A DNA stretch of 64,000 nt from the NCBI GenBank assembly GCA_903772945.1, contig CAICTM010000457.1, positions 1 through 64,000 on the forward strand, read 5' to 3'. The notes under the pieces are model-generated. The model made no database searches. It saw nothing but the letters and a program-made list of their open reading frames with translations, and was not told the DNA's origin. This document shows positions 29,877 through 40,814 of this stretch, piece after piece; the stretch's first letter is position 1; every line of letters begins with the position of its first letter. The translations under genes were made by a program, and so were the position numbers. This stretch comes from Seminavis robusta (Eukaryota; Bacillariophyta; Bacillariophyceae; Naviculales; Naviculaceae).

Positions 29877-32665
29877 GGTGTGGCGTTCGTGTCTGTTACA
29901 AACCCTTTGCTTCTTTGTACCCACTCTATTGCAATTGACTTGAAGTGTTCTTTGCTTCGTTACGCTAGCTGATAGCTGCAGTGCAGTTTTCTTGCTGGTT
30001 GAAGGCCACTGCATGCATCCTTGATCCTTGATGGTGTTTTCAGAACGGTGTCACCCAAAAGATCCATCCGAAAGATCGCACTGACGCATTATTCATGAAT
30101 GGACTCGACTCGACTCAATCGATCTGGATCCGCTAACCCAACAAGCGATCAGGTGCGGGAAGCACATCAAGTAGGTTTGGGTTGGTTTAGTTTTGACAAA
30201 TCAGAGCTAGATGAATCAACTCCGTTGTCTGTGTCCTTGACTTACCATTGCCTGGGTGCTGATACCGAGTTTGTATCTGACTGTGTTGTTAGAACCGCAA
30301 CTGCAACCATTGGAACAAAGAGGAAAGAGCAGACTGAGTCTGTGTGGTTTGTTGCTTGTTTACTTACTCTTTGACGCCGCATTCATTCATATTGGGTTAC
30401 CTTCACAATTCGCTTTGTTTCATTATCATTTGTGGAGTGCTCATACCAGGTACCGGTAAGCACAAGGACCGGCGAAGACACCCATGGAAATCAAAATATC
30501 CAGTGAGTGAACCAAAAGCCTAGCTGCTGTGTGTGTGCACGCAGCGGCCCTTCTGGCATTTCTGTCCAATAGGGGCCCGCTGGGTCCTTCCCACTGATCA
30601 AAAACTTGTCAGTGAAGACTAAGGACGGGACTGGTACAAGAATCTTGGTCGGAGCTTGGGATGAGAAGAAATATGCAAGCGGTGCACCGCATCTTTTGGC
30701 AAGAGAAATAGCCTGGCCGAGAAAGCCGCGCTGCTCCCACATTCAAAAGAACTGTTTTTGGTTCATTTCAGTAACACAAACGAACGCCCTTTGGATGTGC
30801 CGCACCCATGCTTCTCTCCGCTCATTCTAAAGAAGCAGCTTTCGGCTCCCTCGCTGTAGAAGACTGACCACCAAACCGAGCACTGCTGGACAGATATGAA
30901 ACAAACTAAACTCCGAATCATCTGCATCTGACCACTCCTCCTTGGTAGTAGTCAGCTAGCTGTACCGGTACCATTCTCGCACTCCCACTCCCTCCAACCT
31001 CCAACCCATTGGTAGAGCGATTATACCAATAGTTTTGCTGTAGAAGCTTCAGGTGAATCTCTCAGATCATGATCTCCGGTGGCTCCAGATGGCTGTCTTG
31101 CCACCGTCCCATCCAAGATAGGCCAAGAAGCAAGAAAAGAATCGAAACAACTACAGATAGTATTGTAGATACCTGGTACTGCAGCTGATACCGCACAGCG
31201 ATAGGTACCGGTACCGTCCTACATGTACGGAATTAGAATCGCATACGGAATTTGCTTCTTTAAAATCAAGAATCAGGGCGTTCTTTCGACTGAACTTCAC
31301 TAAGTGTTCTTTAATAAGGGCGGCAGCAGACGTCAGAGTTTTTGTGCCAGGTCAGTAATTTCAGAATGCACTCTGCCGACTGAAGGAATCCTACTCGCAA
31401 CGGCCCCTGCTATTGCCCGGCCGTTGTCAGCACGCAGAAATACCCCGAAATTTGGTTATGCTCGGACTGACGACTGTCGCTGAGAGAAACGTGCATCCTA
31501 AGCCCCCAACATGATTGCGCCGAAGTCCAACAGCCCTTCGTTGCCTCATCTCAGCTGAGGCTGGACTTGGGCTTTGAGGTGGCATGGTCCAACAGCCCAC
31601 AGAGCTCCCCTGGCTGCCTCATCTCGGCTGGGGCTTGACTCGGGTTGAAAATGGCTTGCTGAAGGCAATAGCTAGCTTGAAGGCAACTGAGAGTGTTGCA
31701 GGAGTAGGAGGCAAGGTAAAAGGCAGCAAGGCCATTCCTAACCAACCTATTTTCCCAGAGTTTGTTTGGCATGGTCATACCGGTAGCCCAGCAGCACTTT
31801 CCTAAAAGTAAGAAGCCGAGTGGTATAAACGATTTTCCCAGGTTATTCCGGTTCAGACTATAGCTGACTATGATACCGGTAGCTGGCTGGCCCAGCCAAT
31901 CTGATGGATTCGTAAGGTAGGTCTACACGAATTCCCAGGTTTTGTTTCTTGGCTGACAGGGAACAGAAATATTGGCATCCAAGAGCTCTTGAGAATCCCT
32001 AGATCCATGAGAAAGGTCGCGAATTATCTACAGCGTCTCTTCGAGTGTCTCTTTGCTCTATTGATACCGGTATCTGTGTGTTTTTTTGGGAGTTTTGGCT
32101 TCAAAAGTCCACTGTGCTCTTTTTTAAGCTGCTCTATAGAGTTGCTCTTTACGTTTTTGGGATCAGAATCTTATCACTAGTAAAAGATAATTGACAGGGT
32201 TCTCACTGGACGCAGTTGAAGTTCTCAGCAGAATCTGAAAGGCAAGACATTGTTAGGCGACTTGATTGAGAACAGCTGACACCCCTTTCCAATTGTCAAC
32301 CCGCGAACTTCACGTTGCCGTTGGTTAGTACGATTGCACTGGCACCATTAGCATGACCGGCAGAATTATATTATCTTCCCCATGAGGTCATGATTGTGAC
32401 CGCTTTGCAAGTTATTTACCATCTGGGTGATGCCAGATGCCAGCTTCTGGTAGGCCTTTCGGAGTAGCATTATTTGTTATTGAGGAAGCAAACAGTGAGC
32501 GGGCTTTTTGAATGACCAAACCAGGCATTCAGCTCTTTCTCAGCCACCCTTCAAACTCTCTCACAACATTCTTTCCCAAGTTTCTTGAAACGAAGATCTT
32601 TCCAGCCAACCTCAAAGGATACCCCTTCTATCAACCCTCTTTCATCTCTTCTAAAATCATCAACC
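29877..32665. other. Long gap without recognised genes
   Basis: About 2.8 kb. It contains short frames with no family features, GTAC-rich palindromes near 30960 and 31190-31230, and a degenerate direct repeat at 31527-31645. It probably holds the promoter of the cyclin gene at its right end. I see no credible gene here. Confidence 0.5.
31527..31645. repeat. Degenerate tandem duplication of about 60 bases
   Basis: GTCCAACAGCCC, then a spacer, then TGCCTCATCTC(A/G)GCTG and GGCTTGACT-like words occur twice in the same order, at about 31527-31580 and 31588-31645. Confidence 0.6.
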
Positions 32666-33693
32666 ATGGAGGCCATCGTCGCAACTATCGAAGCCATGAG
32701 GCGTCAGGAACAAAGAGGCTACATCTGCCAAGACTACCTGTACCAACAGCAGCAAGATGAAGCTTCTCAAATCGGTCCCCTCGCGGGAAAGCCCGTAACA
32801 ATTGCATGCCGCGAAAAGATGATCCAGTGGTGCTACAAAGTAAGTCTCATTCTGCTCTATCTGTGGATTTGAGTAGGTCAGTCAGTCTGCTGATCTTTCC
32901 TTGACCAACAACAGTCTTGTCTAACCTTATCTTATCTTTTGTCTCATTTTTTCTCAACTACCAGGTTGTTGACTTTTGCAACTTCAACCGCGAAACCGTT
33001 GCGATTGCCATTTCGATTATGGATCGCTTCATGGCCACTGGACCGGGCCAACAAGTCGCCCGCGACCGAAGTCAATTCCAACTGGTGGCCATGACATCCC
33101 TCTACACTGCCGTGAAAATCCACGAGCCTGAAGTCATGAGTGCCGAATTGGTATCCCAGCTCAGTCGAGGAGCTCACACCGAGGACGAAATCGAAGACAT
33201 GGAACGAACGATATTGCAGGCATTGACTTGGCAGGTCAATCCTCCCACGGCCCTCTCCTTTGTCCGAGAATTCCTCAAACTACTTCCACCGGCAGTCATC
33301 GTCGTGAATGGAGAAGACGTCAAGATGACCATTTACGAAATGTGCAAATTCCAGTCTGAATTGGCCGTGGCCGATGCCAGTTTGATCAGTATCCCCGCTT
33401 CCACTGTGGCCTTTTGCTCCTTTATCAATGCACTGGAAAGTCTCCAGTGCTTGGATCGCACCGCCATTGGGTACATTCAAACCATCCTCGCACAAGCGGC
33501 TCACATCAACATGTACTCTGTGGAAATGCCACATGTTCAGGCAAGACTCTGCCATGCCGTCGCACAAAACATGCAAACACCACCCACCAAGGTAGTTGCC
33601 GGGGGATGTGCCGGTGCCCAACGAGCATCGCAACCACGACGCTCTTCCTACAAGGCATCGCCTGTCACTGTGACCACACGAATGGAAGTATGA
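32666..33693 (+). CDS. Diatom-type cyclin, two exons
   Basis: Exon 1 is 32666-32839 (MEAIVATIEAMRRQEQRGY), intron 32840-32964 (GTAAGT...CTACCAG, 125 nt, phase 0), exon 2 32965-33693; total 300 aa. Splicing joins REKMIQWCYK to VVDFCNFNRETVAIA. The cyclin box covers about residues 40-160: CREKMIQWCYKVVDFC stands where MRxxLVDWLxEV is expected, followed by ISIMDRFM, QLVAMTSLYTAVKIHEP and MERTILQALTWQVNPPT. The C-terminal cyclin fold continues (LQCLDRTAIGYIQTIL). The changed 'MRxxLVDW' helix and the divergent end are like the expanded diatom-specific cyclin group, whose members respond to nutrients or cell-cycle stage. No destruction box was found. Confidence 0.85.
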
Positions 33694-34794
33694 GCGTACT
33701 ACACGACAAACCAATCTACACTACAGATACATCATTTGACTATATCACACATTCACGCAACCTTCGCAGCAATCAAGCTGCACTGAACAAAATGAATTTA
33801 TTTCGACTCCTCGGGTGCGCGAGACTTGGATTGTATCTTTCTCGTAGACCCCGGGAGCCTCCATTCTTCTCCCTCTTCTACACCTCCTACACTTTTGCAT
33901 CTTTCAGTTTCCAGCCACTACTATTCATTTAGCATGTACAGTATACAGTGCAGCTCTAAAACCTTTATTTAATTATTAAACTTCATTGCTACAGATCCTG
34001 AAATCTTTTGTTTCTAGCAACCTAGGAGCTGGTGGTCAGGGTAGGAGCCATATTTGGGTGGTAGGGATTCTAGCTCTAGGCAGCCAAAGATCCAATATGT
34101 TGAGCCCTCGCGATCTCTTCAGGCTGCCCGATGTTCGCGCCTGATGCCTACCAGCAGGCAGCTAGCTCCAGATGATCATGGCATTGGCGCATCCTTGAAG
34201 CAACCACGTGCTGTGCAGGCATTGCCCGCAGCGTTGTTGATCCCACCAGATACTCCCAAATGGTCGGCAATGACCTACTTGTTCTCCAAGGGATTCTAGC
34301 TAGCCGTTGAAGCAAACAACTCCAACCAGCTCCTCCATCCAGCTGTCTAGCTAGCCACCGAAGTACGACTGTGGGGGCAACCCATGACCGATGGCAGCAT
34401 TTACAGAGCCATCAGCATAGGTTTACCCTAAGCTCGAAAAGACGCCACAAGAACATGTTCTTTCTTGAAGGACCCGTCGCTCCTTCAACGCCAACGCCAT
34501 AGTACGGCAACTTTTGTGGCTCTTGGCCAGCTACCGGTGGTACCAGTTGCTTTGGGAGAGAATGCGCTTTGGTCCCAATGACTGACTGAATTTGTTCCGA
34601 AGACCGCGGTTCTGGCCTTCAACTCCGACTGACCATGCATGTACAGCTTTTCCGGCTTATCATTGGATCTTCCAGCCACCACAAGTTTTCGACTCCTGGC
34701 CATGGCACCACACCGCAACATAAAAGGTTTTGAGAGAGTTCACTTCACCATCCCTACTATATTCATTTCCTTCAAGCAATATCCAGCCTCCACA
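33694..34794. other. Intergenic gap
   Basis: About 1.1 kb with CTAGCTAG copies at 34296-34303 and 34347-34354. No gene recognised; it should contain the promoter of the next gene. Confidence 0.5.
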
Positions 34795-35328
34795 ATGGTT
34801 CTATTTGTGTTATATATGAAGGCAGAATTCGAGGGCATTGGTTCCATCGCCCTCAGAAAGGATCAAAATCTATGCATCTCGGTTCGAAATCCATTATCCG
34901 ACTTTGAAACCAGAGATAAGGTTGTCTTTAATCCCTCCGAGACTGTGGAACAAGAAGAAGGCGCACGGCAGTCCCCGCATCATTTATCCATCAAATGGGA
35001 GGGCAACAAAAAGGCTTGCATGTTGGAATGCTTGGATGAGAAAGCCGTCAAAACTGCCCTCAAGAAGAAGAAATCCAAAGACGTACCAAGGGATTTGACT
35101 GAGGATGATAGCGGGAATTGGGTCCCCATTTTGGCCATGGAATGTCGCGGGTTAGAGCCTTACGCTTTTCATGCCATGGGAGATGAATTTGTCGTGACGA
35201 GTCAAGGTGGTAAGGCATTTACAGAAGATGTGGATCTTAGCGAAGGCGATTGGGCAGACTACGACGAAGAAAACGATGCTGCAGTATCGCTCTCCGAAAT
35301 TGAATTCAAAATTGAAGGAATACGATAA
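34795..35328 (+). CDS. CZIB/UPF0587 (C1orf123-like) family protein lacking the zinc cysteines
   Basis: 177 aa from ATG 34795 (MVLFVLYMKAEFEG), which matches the usual family start; the frame is open upstream to 34639, but the residues there are unlike the family. The C-terminal half is a clear match: LAMECRGLEPYAF, then FTEDVDLSEGDWADYDEEND and a final SLSEIEFKIE strand. Usual members have two CxxC pairs that bind zinc, one after the second strand and one in the middle. Here the matching places read VRNPL and IKWEGN with no cysteine pair; only isolated cysteines remain. The fold probably persists without metal. Family function is poorly known, with a proposed role in copper/zinc handling in animals. 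Confidence 0.8.
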   Translation: MVLFVLYMKAEFEGIGSIALRKDQNLCISVRNPLSDFETRDKVVFNPSETVEQEEGARQSPHHLSIKWEGNKKACMLECLDEKAVKTALKKKKSKDVPRDLTEDDSGNWVPILAMECRGLEPYAFHAMGDEFVVTSQGGKAFTEDVDLSEGDWADYDEENDAAVSLSEIEFKIEGIR

Positions 35329-36612
35329 TGACTAGTTGACTAATAAAGTAACTTTGGTTGTAGCAAAATGTTAACTAGCCATGCCAGTATGCCAATAGAT
35401 GCGGAGAGAAATACTATTGGCTACCTCCATGCTGGTGCGGAACCTGGATGTTAGATACGGGTTTCTTTGGAATGCTGATGTCATGCTCTCTATTTCGCCA
35501 TCGCGTGCTCCCCAATAGTCTTTACCAGCTACCTGAGGTCTATGGCAGGATGGCAGGTGCATGAACCTTTGGAAAACCTGCAGTGAGACGGTCAGTATGT
35601 ACTCATGGAGGCGCACAGATGCTGCAAGGGAACAGAAGAACATGTTTCAACTTGACGACGATGATCTTTCCAAGATGGTGTCTTAAACTCCGTCCATCTT
35701 TGGGATCATTGATCCAATTCTAGCTAGCAGGCTGGTCATTATTTATACTCTTAGACTACTTTGTATGGGATAAGCCTTGGAACAAGTCAAGGCAACCCCG
35801 CCGATATTGTTGCTGTGCGGTCTTGAGACACGAGCGACTGCCACTCATTTCTCGACCGTGGGAGCAAGCTGTTGAGCCTGACATTGAGAGGAAGTTGCAA
35901 AATGTCTATGATAGCCACGTACACTCTGAGTGGGAAGAGCTTGTTAAAAGCAAAAGCTAAATGCAGTCATACCGTATCAATGGAGGCGTGTGTGCTCGTA
36001 ACGAGTAGCAAGAGGCAGTTGAAGGAATGCAGCTGGTGCTGCCGGGGGGTGAAGTACTGTGGATGATGTCCAAAAAAGCATTGTGCTGTCTGTCTTTGAG
36101 ATGATGTCTTCTTCTCGTGGCGAACAGGTATCAATAGCTCTAACATGAAGCTTGTCGCATTGGATTTGGAACACTGGCTGGCTGCTAGAATATCCACCCC
36201 ATCGGATTCAGAATCGTCAAGGTTGGAGGCAGGCTATGGCAAGATTTTACAACCAACAGACAGACAGCGGTTGATGCCGAAAAGGTACCTGTACCCTCTT
36301 GCCCGTGGGAAAGTACTGTAGAAACCAGAGGCACAACACGAGCCAACTACTAGTATCTAGCTAGAAGCCAACAGAGCGTTTAGTCGCGTAAATTTGCTTG
36401 AAACTTGACTGGAACTTCAAAATGAGAAAGTGAGGTGAAAGAATTAGGGCGCACAAGATCAACATCTTGGCAACACAGTGCCAAGAGCACCCAAGATACC
36501 TTCTGCATGTCCTTTCAAGCTCGTGGACAAACAATCGAGACATCGAGACATCAACACTTTCACCTGATCCCCACAAAAACTCACAAGACAAACAAACATA
36601 CAAACAAACATC
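35329..36612. other. Intergenic gap
   Basis: About 1.28 kb; CTAGCTAG at 36357-36364; a purine/ACAAACA-rich leader just before the next start. No gene recognised. Confidence 0.5.
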
Positions 36613-37917
36613 ATGAATCGATCAACAGTTGATGCATCGCGGCCCTTCGCGACCCCACAGGTCTTGCAAAAGGCACGCCATGGAGAACAATCTCCTAGCC
36701 AGGTTCAGGTGATCAATGGCTCCCCTCCGCCAATGCCTCCCATGTTGGGAAGAAACAATAAAACAAAACCTGCTTTTGCCAGTGAGAACATGCCTCCATC
36801 CAGTGTCCCACTCCAGAAGCCGCTGCCATTGTTGCCTCCTTCCCACTGTTCCCCACCCACTGAGATCAACGGTAGTCCGCCAAAGATTGTTCCATCCGAC
36901 TCGGACGCTTCATTGAAATCCCAAGCACCCAGTGACATGTCCGCTCCTCCCGGGATGATCACCAGGTATGTAACCAAGACCACTGTCAAGAACGTCAACG
37001 GCAAGAACGTCGTTGAGAAGACTACGGTTACCTTTACGGAGCCTCTGAACAAGCAACCGCAGGGATGGGGCGGAAGACTGATGAAAAAGTTTGGAAAGAA
37101 CAAGAACAGTGGAAAGCTCAAGCCTTTGTCAACACGTGAAATGAACACTGCGCTAGCTACCGTGCAAGAAGATGCTGCTCAAACGGATGCAGAAGTTCCA
37201 AAGGTTGAAGCGGCAGTGCCACGATCCAAGAAGCGATGGTCCATGTTCCGAAAGGGAAAGGGAAAGCAGAAGCCCTCCACGAAGTCAGCACTGGTCCAAG
37301 AAGCACCTTCAGCTGCAAATAAACAACAGTCCCAGGCTGCAGCCACTTTGGCGCACCAGACACAACCGGTTGGAGCGAGCACTTCCGCCGCTGCGCCTCG
37401 TTCTTTTCAAGTTGTTTCGGTGCCACCGGGATTGACTTCAGCCGAGGCATGCGCAGCTCTTCTTGCGGCGTTCCCTCCATCGCCCGCTGCTACAGCTTCG
37501 GCGGCGCCTCGTTCGCCCTGCCCAGTGCCAATGGAACAAGCACCCCCACCAGTTTCAACAAGCTCGACCCAAACCAGCCCTCCTGTGCTGCTGCCAAGCG
37601 ACGACGAGACCATTTTGGAGTACTATTCGGTGGCTAACGATGATGCTGTATCAGAGTACGAGGAGATGACCATTCTGGACGACCAAATGTACGACGTATC
37701 TTACTTCGAAGAAGAGACAGTCCTAGACGAAAGATCATATGACGTTGGATCTTACTTCGAAGAAGAGACGGTTCTAGACGAAAGCGTCCACCAACGTGAC
37801 ATGATGCAACAAAGGGGTCAATTTAGAAACGAAGCGGCGACATCGCCAACAATCAAGATGGAGGGAATGGACTTGCTCATGGCCAACATTCGGCAACGGG
37901 CGGACAAGGTGCACTAG
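36613..37917 (+). CDS. Proline/serine/lysine-rich hypothetical protein
   Basis: A 434-aa frame from ATG 36613. Residues 1-110 are Pro-rich (INGSPPPMPPMLGRNNK). A short ordered motif follows (TRYVTKTTVKNVNGKNVVEK), then a basic region (MKKFGKNKNSGKLK, KKRWSMFRKGKGKQK) that could bind nucleic acid or acidic membranes, an Ala/Pro-rich linker, and an acidic tail with two copies of SYFEEETVLDE. It ends in a possible short helix (MEGMDLLMANIRQRADK). It is largely disordered. Coding is supported by length, composition bias and repeated protein-level motif. No family recognised; a scaffold role is only a guess. Confidence 0.65.
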   Translation: MNRSTVDASRPFATPQVLQKARHGEQSPSQVQVINGSPPPMPPMLGRNNKTKPAFASENMPPSSVPLQKPLPLLPPSHCSPPTEINGSPPKIVPSDSDASLKSQAPSDMSAPPGMITRYVTKTTVKNVNGKNVVEKTTVTFTEPLNKQPQGWGGRLMKKFGKNKNSGKLKPLSTREMNTALATVQEDAAQTDAEVPKVEAAVPRSKKRWSMFRKGKGKQKPSTKSALVQEAPSAANKQQSQAAATLAHQTQPVGASTSAAAPRSFQVVSVPPGLTSAEACAALLAAFPPSPAATASAAPRSPCPVPMEQAPPPVSTSSTQTSPPVLLPSDDETILEYYSVANDDAVSEYEEMTILDDQMYDVSYFEEETVLDERSYDVGSYFEEETVLDESVHQRDMMQQRGQFRNEAATSPTIKMEGMDLLMANIRQRADKVH

Positions 37918-38172
37918 CTTGCCGTACTCCAAGTGGCAGTTTCTCTTCTCACTGATGAGGTACCACATGGCCCCTTAGAACGATGTACACGAAGTATATC
38001 CCTCTCATGATGCCGCGAAAGAAAGTATGGACTTGTATCTTAGATAACAGATATTGTAACCATTCCCTAAGTAGACTACATGTTGTTCACTGGACTCTTG
38101 CTTTCTTTGATTGTCTATCTAGCTAGAGACTAGCCAGTATCAAAAAGACGGTTCTAGTTTTCTATTCTAAAG

Positions 38173-39627
38173 TTAGAGAGTGAGCACCAACTTTTTCCCC
38201 ACCTCTGCCAACAACTTGTTGGCTGTCCTCCCGGCCGTTTTGTTTTGGATCCTGGAGGATGTCTTTTGGATGCGATTCAGCACTTTGACGGCATGCTCCA
38301 TCATGTCCAGAGGAACATGCTTTGGCGCCAAATTGATGACAACCCGTGCTGCTTCCAAGATGACCATTTCGGATGGATTGATGAGAGACGATTGTAAAAA
38401 GAAGTGATAATGGGTCGCACAAATGGTGGAATTGGTTGCCCCCTCGTGATCGCCATTTTCCTTGGCGGTGACATCTTTCGACGACGTCAGCATGACTTGT
38501 TCTGTATGACGCAGCAACATAACCCAAGTCAAGGGCGATGCCCGATGGAGGGAACCTCCTTGAATCACATCACCCATCAACTTGATGGCTTGATGGGAAG
38601 GAGCGTAATTTTCCATGTTGCTACCGTCATCCTGATAGAGATTCTGTTGTTTCTGATCCAAGGCAGTGGCAGTTATCATGGCATGCAATTGTACCATGCG
38701 CAAATCTCGTGGAACCTTGTTGGAGGTGGTAGCCTTGGCTAATACATAACATTGTGTCTGCAGAACTTCTTCGTCATCACTGGAAATGAGACTGGAAGAT
38801 TGTTCGTGTTGTAGCAAGTGACAAAGTGCCACCAATGCCCCACTCATGACACGTGACGATACGGCCATGGACTCTGGATCCAAACTACATGGCAAGACAG
38901 TGGCAATGGTTTTGGTAGCCGCAATGGTTTGCGACAGTTTGAGAATGTTGCTGCTTTCTTGTTGTTTGTTGTTGTTGTCGGATTGTGTTGTCGTTGTCTT
39001 GCGAATGAGAACACACGGCAATAACCTCAGTGCCCGCGATCTCAAGGCAGGAGTAAATTGATCGGTCATGTCTTTGGTCAGACAGGACAATAGCATCATG
39101 CGTTCTTCGGGTTGGGAGATTTCGGTAATTTCGGATAGTAACCAGTACACGAGTCGTCGTACATATTGATCCATGGGAGACGCCACAGTGGAAGATCCAA
39201 AGAGTTTGGTCACACCAAAAAACAAATCGGTGACTTCGTTTGGTTCCAATACTAGCTGTTGCTTGCTGTGCAGTCGCAGCAGTCGTCCCAGTACGGCCAG
39301 ACAAAAGAGTGGATGTGGATAGGCATCATGAAAGATTTGGGATTCTTGCAGCACCAGGGATTTCTTGACCCACACGTAGGGGATATCAAAACTAATGTAC
39401 TGGGACACTTTGTCTCGTTCTTCCTTTTCTTTGTCTTTGGTTTCCAATCGTCGTTCCGATTCCGTCTTGTAGGCGCCGCCCGTCAGCGCACTCATCACGG
39501 TCGTACAGACATTCTTGTATCGAGGTGTTGTAGTAGTAGTAGTGGCAGGAGTGTTTTTGTTGTAGGCAGAGCTCCTCCTGTGCTCCACGGCACTGCTGTC
39601 GTCACTGTCAGTGTCGTAGGCATACAT
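38173..39627 (-). CDS. Truncated gamma-COP-like (coatomer gamma N-terminal) protein
   Basis: I place the start at ATG 39627 (MYAYDTDSDDSS), giving 484 aa. The open frame extends upstream to 40065, but that part lies over an ankyrin pseudogene on the other strand and a GATTC-rich repeat and is not credible. From residue about 80 the protein follows the N-terminal solenoid of coatomer gamma: KKSLVLQESQIFHDAYPHP, EVTDLFFGVTKLFGS, RRLVYWLLSEITE, LSCLTKDMTDQ, LRSRALRLLPCVL, and further on ILEAARVVINL and VKVLNRI. It stops at about the place that is residue 310 of the usual 870-aa protein, so the rest of the trunk and the appendage domain are absent. Gamma-COP helps recruit the COPI coat to Golgi membranes through Arf1. 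This looks like a paralogue, not the main gamma-COP. Confidence 0.75.
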   Translation of the reverse strand: MYAYDTDSDDSSAVEHRRSSAYNKNTPATTTTTTPRYKNVCTTVMSALTGGAYKTESERRLETKDKEKEERDKVSQYISFDIPYVWVKKSLVLQESQIFHDAYPHPLFCLAVLGRLLRLHSKQQLVLEPNEVTDLFFGVTKLFGSSTVASPMDQYVRRLVYWLLSEITEISQPEERMMLLSCLTKDMTDQFTPALRSRALRLLPCVLIRKTTTTQSDNNNKQQESSNILKLSQTIAATKTIATVLPCSLDPESMAVSSRVMSGALVALCHLLQHEQSSSLISSDDEEVLQTQCYVLAKATTSNKVPRDLRMVQLHAMITATALDQKQQNLYQDDGSNMENYAPSHQAIKLMGDVIQGGSLHRASPLTWVMLLRHTEQVMLTSSKDVTAKENGDHEGATNSTICATHYHFFLQSSLINPSEMVILEAARVVINLAPKHVPLDMMEHAVKVLNRIQKTSSRIQNKTAGRTANKLLAEVGKKLVLTL

Positions 39628-39857
39628 TCTATGGTCTGTCAAATCCAAAAGTAGATACAATAGGTAACTCGACAGTGGGTGCTGCTGCAAGAGTGGCCCG
39701 TGTGGATGCTCAAGTCTCTGTTGGTCATTGTGAGGGGTGGGTTCACGCAAACAATCAAAAGATCCAATTCGATTCGGAACCGAAATCGAATCATGGATTC
39801 GAATCGATTCGATTCGATTCGAATGATCGAAAAGCTCAAACTTGAGTTGGCCTTCCC

Positions 39858-40180
39858 AACGAAGCACTTCAATGGTTGCACGACCAGGGATTTCCCTCTG
39901 CTGCCAAGAGGGGGCACCTGGATGTTTTGATGTGGGCTCTAGTAGGAGAGAGAATGGTTGTCCATGGACTGCTAAAACATGTGCAAGTGCTGCATTGGGG
40001 AGGGCACTTGGAGATGTTGGAGTAGGCCCGTGAAGATGGCTGCCCATGGATGAAGATACTTGCACTCGTGCAGGTCAAGGTAGGTACCTGCATGTGCTGA
40101 AATGGACCTGAGAGCATGGCTGTCAATGGAATAGCGGGAAATGGAGGAGAGCTGAAATGTATGCATACGGGCACGCAGAG
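39858..40180 (+). pseudogene. Ankyrin-repeat pseudogene fragment ('NGCPW' type)
   Basis: On the plus strand the sequence decodes, through several frame changes and at least two stops, as consecutive ankyrin units of a kind common in diatoms: NEALQWLHDQGF, AAKRGHLDVLMWAL, ENGCPWTAKTCASAAL, GHLEMLE-stop-AREDGCPW, DEDTCTRAGQG, LHVLKWT-stop-EHGCQW. Units are about 85-100 bases and degenerate. There is no start, and no continuation beyond about 40180. It is a dead gene piece or a retained fragment of a duplicated ankyrin gene. Confidence 0.7.
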
Positions 40181-40814
40181 ATAGTGGATTTGGCGCTTTC
40201 CCCAGGATGACAGATAACTAACTTAGAAGAAATGTGTACGTGCTGTGCCCTTGCCATTCTTGTTTCGCGCGGGCTTAGTTCATTGGCAGTGTCCCTGACG
40301 AAATCTGCAAGCTAATCTCCAAGGGAAGTTTGAGAGCTATAGAGGCTACAGGCACCGGTATACAACCGTACCCTCTATGGTACTAGCTAGGATGTACAGG
40401 TACAGGTACCATAACTACAGGTACCGTATCATAGCTGTGGCGCGAGGCTGACCCAATGCATGTCACTACTATGCATACCGGCCTCGTACATTGTACTCTC
40501 ATAGAGTTTGTAAAAATATAATTTGGTCTCTTTTAAATTTTTACTCTTGCACTGCCGAGGAGACAGGCAGAGAGCACGGATTGAATTAGGGATAACGCTT
40601 TCTACTCTGATCCGGTATCTAAAAGCGATAAGCTCAATGCCCTTTTAAAATTTTATGAAATCGATGCAGAATGCACAGGACATTGAGTCATGTACCACCC
40701 TGAATAGATCCTGCACAGAGCGATACACAACGCCTTTTTCTCACAAAAAGCAGAGGCTGAGAACGAAACAGCTGTCAAACTGCCGACTCGATAACAAACT
40801 ATATAATAACTACA
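40181..40814. other. Intergenic gap with GTAC palindromes
   Basis: 634 bases. GTACC/GGTAC-rich stretch at about 40355-40430, CTAGCTAG at 40383-40390, and an AT-rich segment at about 40500-40550. Contains the esterase promoter. Confidence 0.5.

Noticed and set aside
30099-30830. Several plus-strand frames of 65-90 codons
   Set aside because: Low-complexity starts, no family features and no splice-supported joins; length is what chance gives in this region.
39628-40065. Upstream extension of the gamma-COP-like frame to 40065
   Set aside because: It overlaps an ankyrin pseudogene on the other strand and a GATTC-rich repeat and shows no family similarity; the ATG at 39627 is preferred.
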